Positions 5,901 to 7,193 of a stretch of 7,193 bases of DNA are shown here, piece after piece. Source of the stretch: an uncultured Actinomycetes bacterium (GTDB taxonomy: Bacteria > Actinomycetota > Thermoleophilia > Gaiellales > F1-60-MAGs149); assembly GCA_903847495.1 (NCBI GenBank), contig CAINDT010000036.1:1-7193 (forward strand), given 5' to 3'. Every line of letters starts with the position of its first letter. Within the stretch, counting starts at the first letter, position 1. The notes below the pieces were generated by a model that was not told the DNA's origin, searched no databases, and worked only from the letters and a program-made list of their open reading frames with translations. Position numbers and translations under genes: made by a program.

Positions 5901-6437
5901 ATGGAGATCCTCATCAGTGTCAGCCAGGGTGCCGGGCTCGCCGTCGCCTGCGGCCTCGCCGCCTTCCTCCCCCTCGGCGTGCTCGCCATCGCCGCGATCA
6001 TCGGCTGGACGCCCGGTGCGCTCGGCTTCGCCTCCGAGACGACCTTTGCCATCGCCGGCTGGGCGATCGGCATCGTCGAGGCGGCCGCGCGTGCGGTCCT
6101 GCCGATCCCGTTCCGGATCGCGTTGAGTGCGCTTGGCGCTGCCGCCGCCTTTGAGATCACCGCGGGCGACCAGTTGCCATTCGTGGGCCTGGTCGTCGGC
6201 GCCGCGATCGGGGCCGGCACAGCCTGGATCACGACCCGCATGGTTGATCGGGCGATCGCGGGCGGTGGCACCCGCTGGGGCGTCACCGCGATCGTGGCCG
6301 TCGCGAGCATCGTCGTCGCCGCGCTCGCGATCATTCCGATCGTCGGGTTCGTCCTCGTCCTCGTCGCCCTCTGGTTCGGACTCAAGTCCCGCAAGGAGGA
6401 CCAGACCAAGTTCGGCGGTCTGCGCGTCCTGCGATGA
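5901..6437 (+). CDS. DUF4126-like integral membrane protein
   Basis: The 178-residue product is almost entirely hydrophobic, with about five to six membrane segments (roughly 8-35, 46-66, 71-87, 92-113 and one or two within 126-160) and a charged cytosolic-type tail (LKSRKEDQTK). The opening QGAGLAVACGLAAFLPLGVLA followed by LGFASETTFAIAGWAIGIVE resembles the DUF4126 family, where a GLaxACGLRaFLP-like first helix and an Sxx.......E second helix recur. That resemblance is from memory. The function of the family is unknown. It starts 17 bases after the lipid kinase stop, and its TGA overlaps the next gene's ATG (ATGA, 6434-6437), so the three genes are probably cotranscribed. A membrane partner for a lipid kinase is a reasonable but untested idea. 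Confidence 0.78.
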   Translation: MEILISVSQGAGLAVACGLAAFLPLGVLAIAAIIGWTPGALGFASETTFAIAGWAIGIVEAAARAVLPIPFRIALSALGAAAAFEITAGDQLPFVGLVVGAAIGAGTAWITTRMVDRAIAGGGTRWGVTAIVAVASIVVAALAIIPIVGFVLVLVALWFGLKSRKEDQTKFGGLRVLR

Positions 6438-7193
6438 CGCGGCGCTGGCTCGTCATCGCAGCGGCCTGCGCGCTGCTCCTGGCGGGCTTGCCCGGCAGCG
6501 CCTCGGCCGCCCAGCCGAAGCTGTCGAGCCTGCAGGCGCAGGATCTCGCGCAGACGGGCAAGGGCGTCCGCGAGCTGGTCGCCAAGAACCCGCTCGCCCA
6601 GTGGTCCTGCGTCTTCGCGAATGAGAGCGCGTTCTGGAACTGCTCGCTCAACGCGGCCTCCGACGGGCAGTCCCTCGCGGTCGTGAAGCTGTTCGATCCG
6701 GAGAAGCGCGTGTGGAGCGTGACGATCCCTCGAAACACGGCACCGGCGCAGCGCCTGGATGAGAAACGGGCCACCGCGATTGCAGCGAAGGATCCGAAGG
6801 CAGCGGATTGGATTGCGCGTTATCGCGATCGCGGCCTGCCTGTGCGCTCCTACGGCGCGCTCGATCTCGGCACCTGGAAGATCAAGTGGTACTCGGGCGA
6901 CAAGCAGATCGCGGAGGTCGGCGTGTCCGACGCCACGGCCGAGGTCACGTACACCCGGGTGGGACCGCAGGTCGCATGGTCGATGGCCCGCGGCGGCCAG
7001 GGGTTCGGGCGCATGATCAACGAGCCCTGGGCGATCGGCACGCTGATCATCTTGTTCGTCCTCGTCATGCTCGATTGGCGTCGCCTGCGCTCGCTGCGCA
7101 CCCTCGACGTCCTCGCGATCGTCTCGCTGGCGGCGTCGCTCTGGTGCTTCAACCGCGGCCTCGTGTTCTGGGCCGTCCCGTTGCAGTACCCGC
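6434..7193 (+). CDS. Exported/membrane protein with PepSY-like segment, unknown function (3' end beyond window)
   Basis: An open frame of 253 codons runs from ATG 6434 to the window edge without a stop. It has a signal peptide (MTRRW, hydrophobic core 6-20, AxA-type site near ASA at 23-25), then an extracytoplasmic domain of about 170 residues with Cys59 and Cys70 that could pair, and two W-x-V/I strand patterns (WSVTIP at 94-99; GTWKIKWYSGDKQIAEVGV at 146-164) resembling PepSY-like folds. QVAWSMARGGQGFGRMIN (179-196) leads into membrane helices at about 198-214 and 223-240. The pattern of this juncture, with a following LDxL...S...FNRG...VPLQYP, matches a family I recall from Thermoleophilia in which many more helices follow, sometimes annotated as glycosyltransferase-like or DUF2029; that is memory, not proof. 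It overlaps the upstream gene by ATGA and has no Shine-Dalgarno of its own, so translation is probably coupled. Confidence 0.85.
   Translation, partial: MTRRWLVIAAACALLLAGLPGSASAAQPKLSSLQAQDLAQTGKGVRELVAKNPLAQWSCVFANESAFWNCSLNAASDGQSLAVVKLFDPEKRVWSVTIPRNTAPAQRLDEKRATAIAAKDPKAADWIARYRDRGLPVRSYGALDLGTWKIKWYSGDKQIAEVGVSDATAEVTYTRVGPQVAWSMARGGQGFGRMINEPWAIGTLIILFVLVMLDWRRLRSLRTLDVLAIVSLAASLWCFNRGLVFWAVPLQYP

Noticed and set aside
5102..6409. 435-codon open frame on the minus strand across the lipid kinase and DUF4126-like genes
   Set aside because: It is the longest rival frame but spans two real genes and the gap between them, and has low-complexity Ala/Thr/Arg composition with no motifs.

Overview
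The window is high-GC, densely coded bacterial chromosome with strong third-position G/C bias, which makes long open frames antisense to nearly every real gene. I read it as actinobacterial, most plausibly Thermoleophilia (Solirubrobacterales or Patulibacter-like). The reasons are GC content, a SUF iron-sulfur operon ordered sufC then sufB, the type of membrane-anchored HtrA protease, and a closing membrane-protein family that resembles proteins I remember from that class. The lineage call is inference. No RNA gene, insertion sequence, CRISPR array or phage signal was found. All genes look intact except the two cut by the window ends.

Layout. (1) Minus strand, 1-1636: sufB (5' part only, running off the left edge) and sufC, translationally coupled, with a structured leader and promoter region to their right. 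(2) Minus strand, 1637-3142: a membrane-anchored spermidine-synthase-like protein (N-terminal helices fused to an aminopropyltransferase-type fold). (3) 3143-3247: divergent promoter region. (4) Plus strand, 3248-4522: an HtrA/DegP-type serine protease with one membrane anchor and a PDZ domain, followed by a very strong hairpin at 4551-4590. (5) Minus strand, 4650-4886: a 78-residue two-helix membrane protein of unknown function, convergent with the protease. (6) 4887-4972: a compact divergent promoter region. (7) Plus strand, 4973-7193: a probable operon of a diacylglycerol-kinase-family lipid kinase, a DUF4126-like membrane protein, and a signal-peptide-bearing membrane protein (overlapping its neighbour by ATGA) that runs off the right edge.

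Functionally the window is housekeeping plus envelope: Fe-S cluster assembly, periplasmic or cell-surface proteolysis, lipid phosphorylation and several membrane proteins of unknown role. I do not see an obvious new defence or mobile system.

The most interesting signal is regulatory. A GGGTANNNT-type -10 element recurs before several genes. For three of them the start codon lies only 6-8 bases downstream, which implies leaderless mRNAs. In contrast, sufC and sufB carry classic Shine-Dalgarno sequences. The 4887-4972 region has two such elements back to back, so close that the two promoters should compete.
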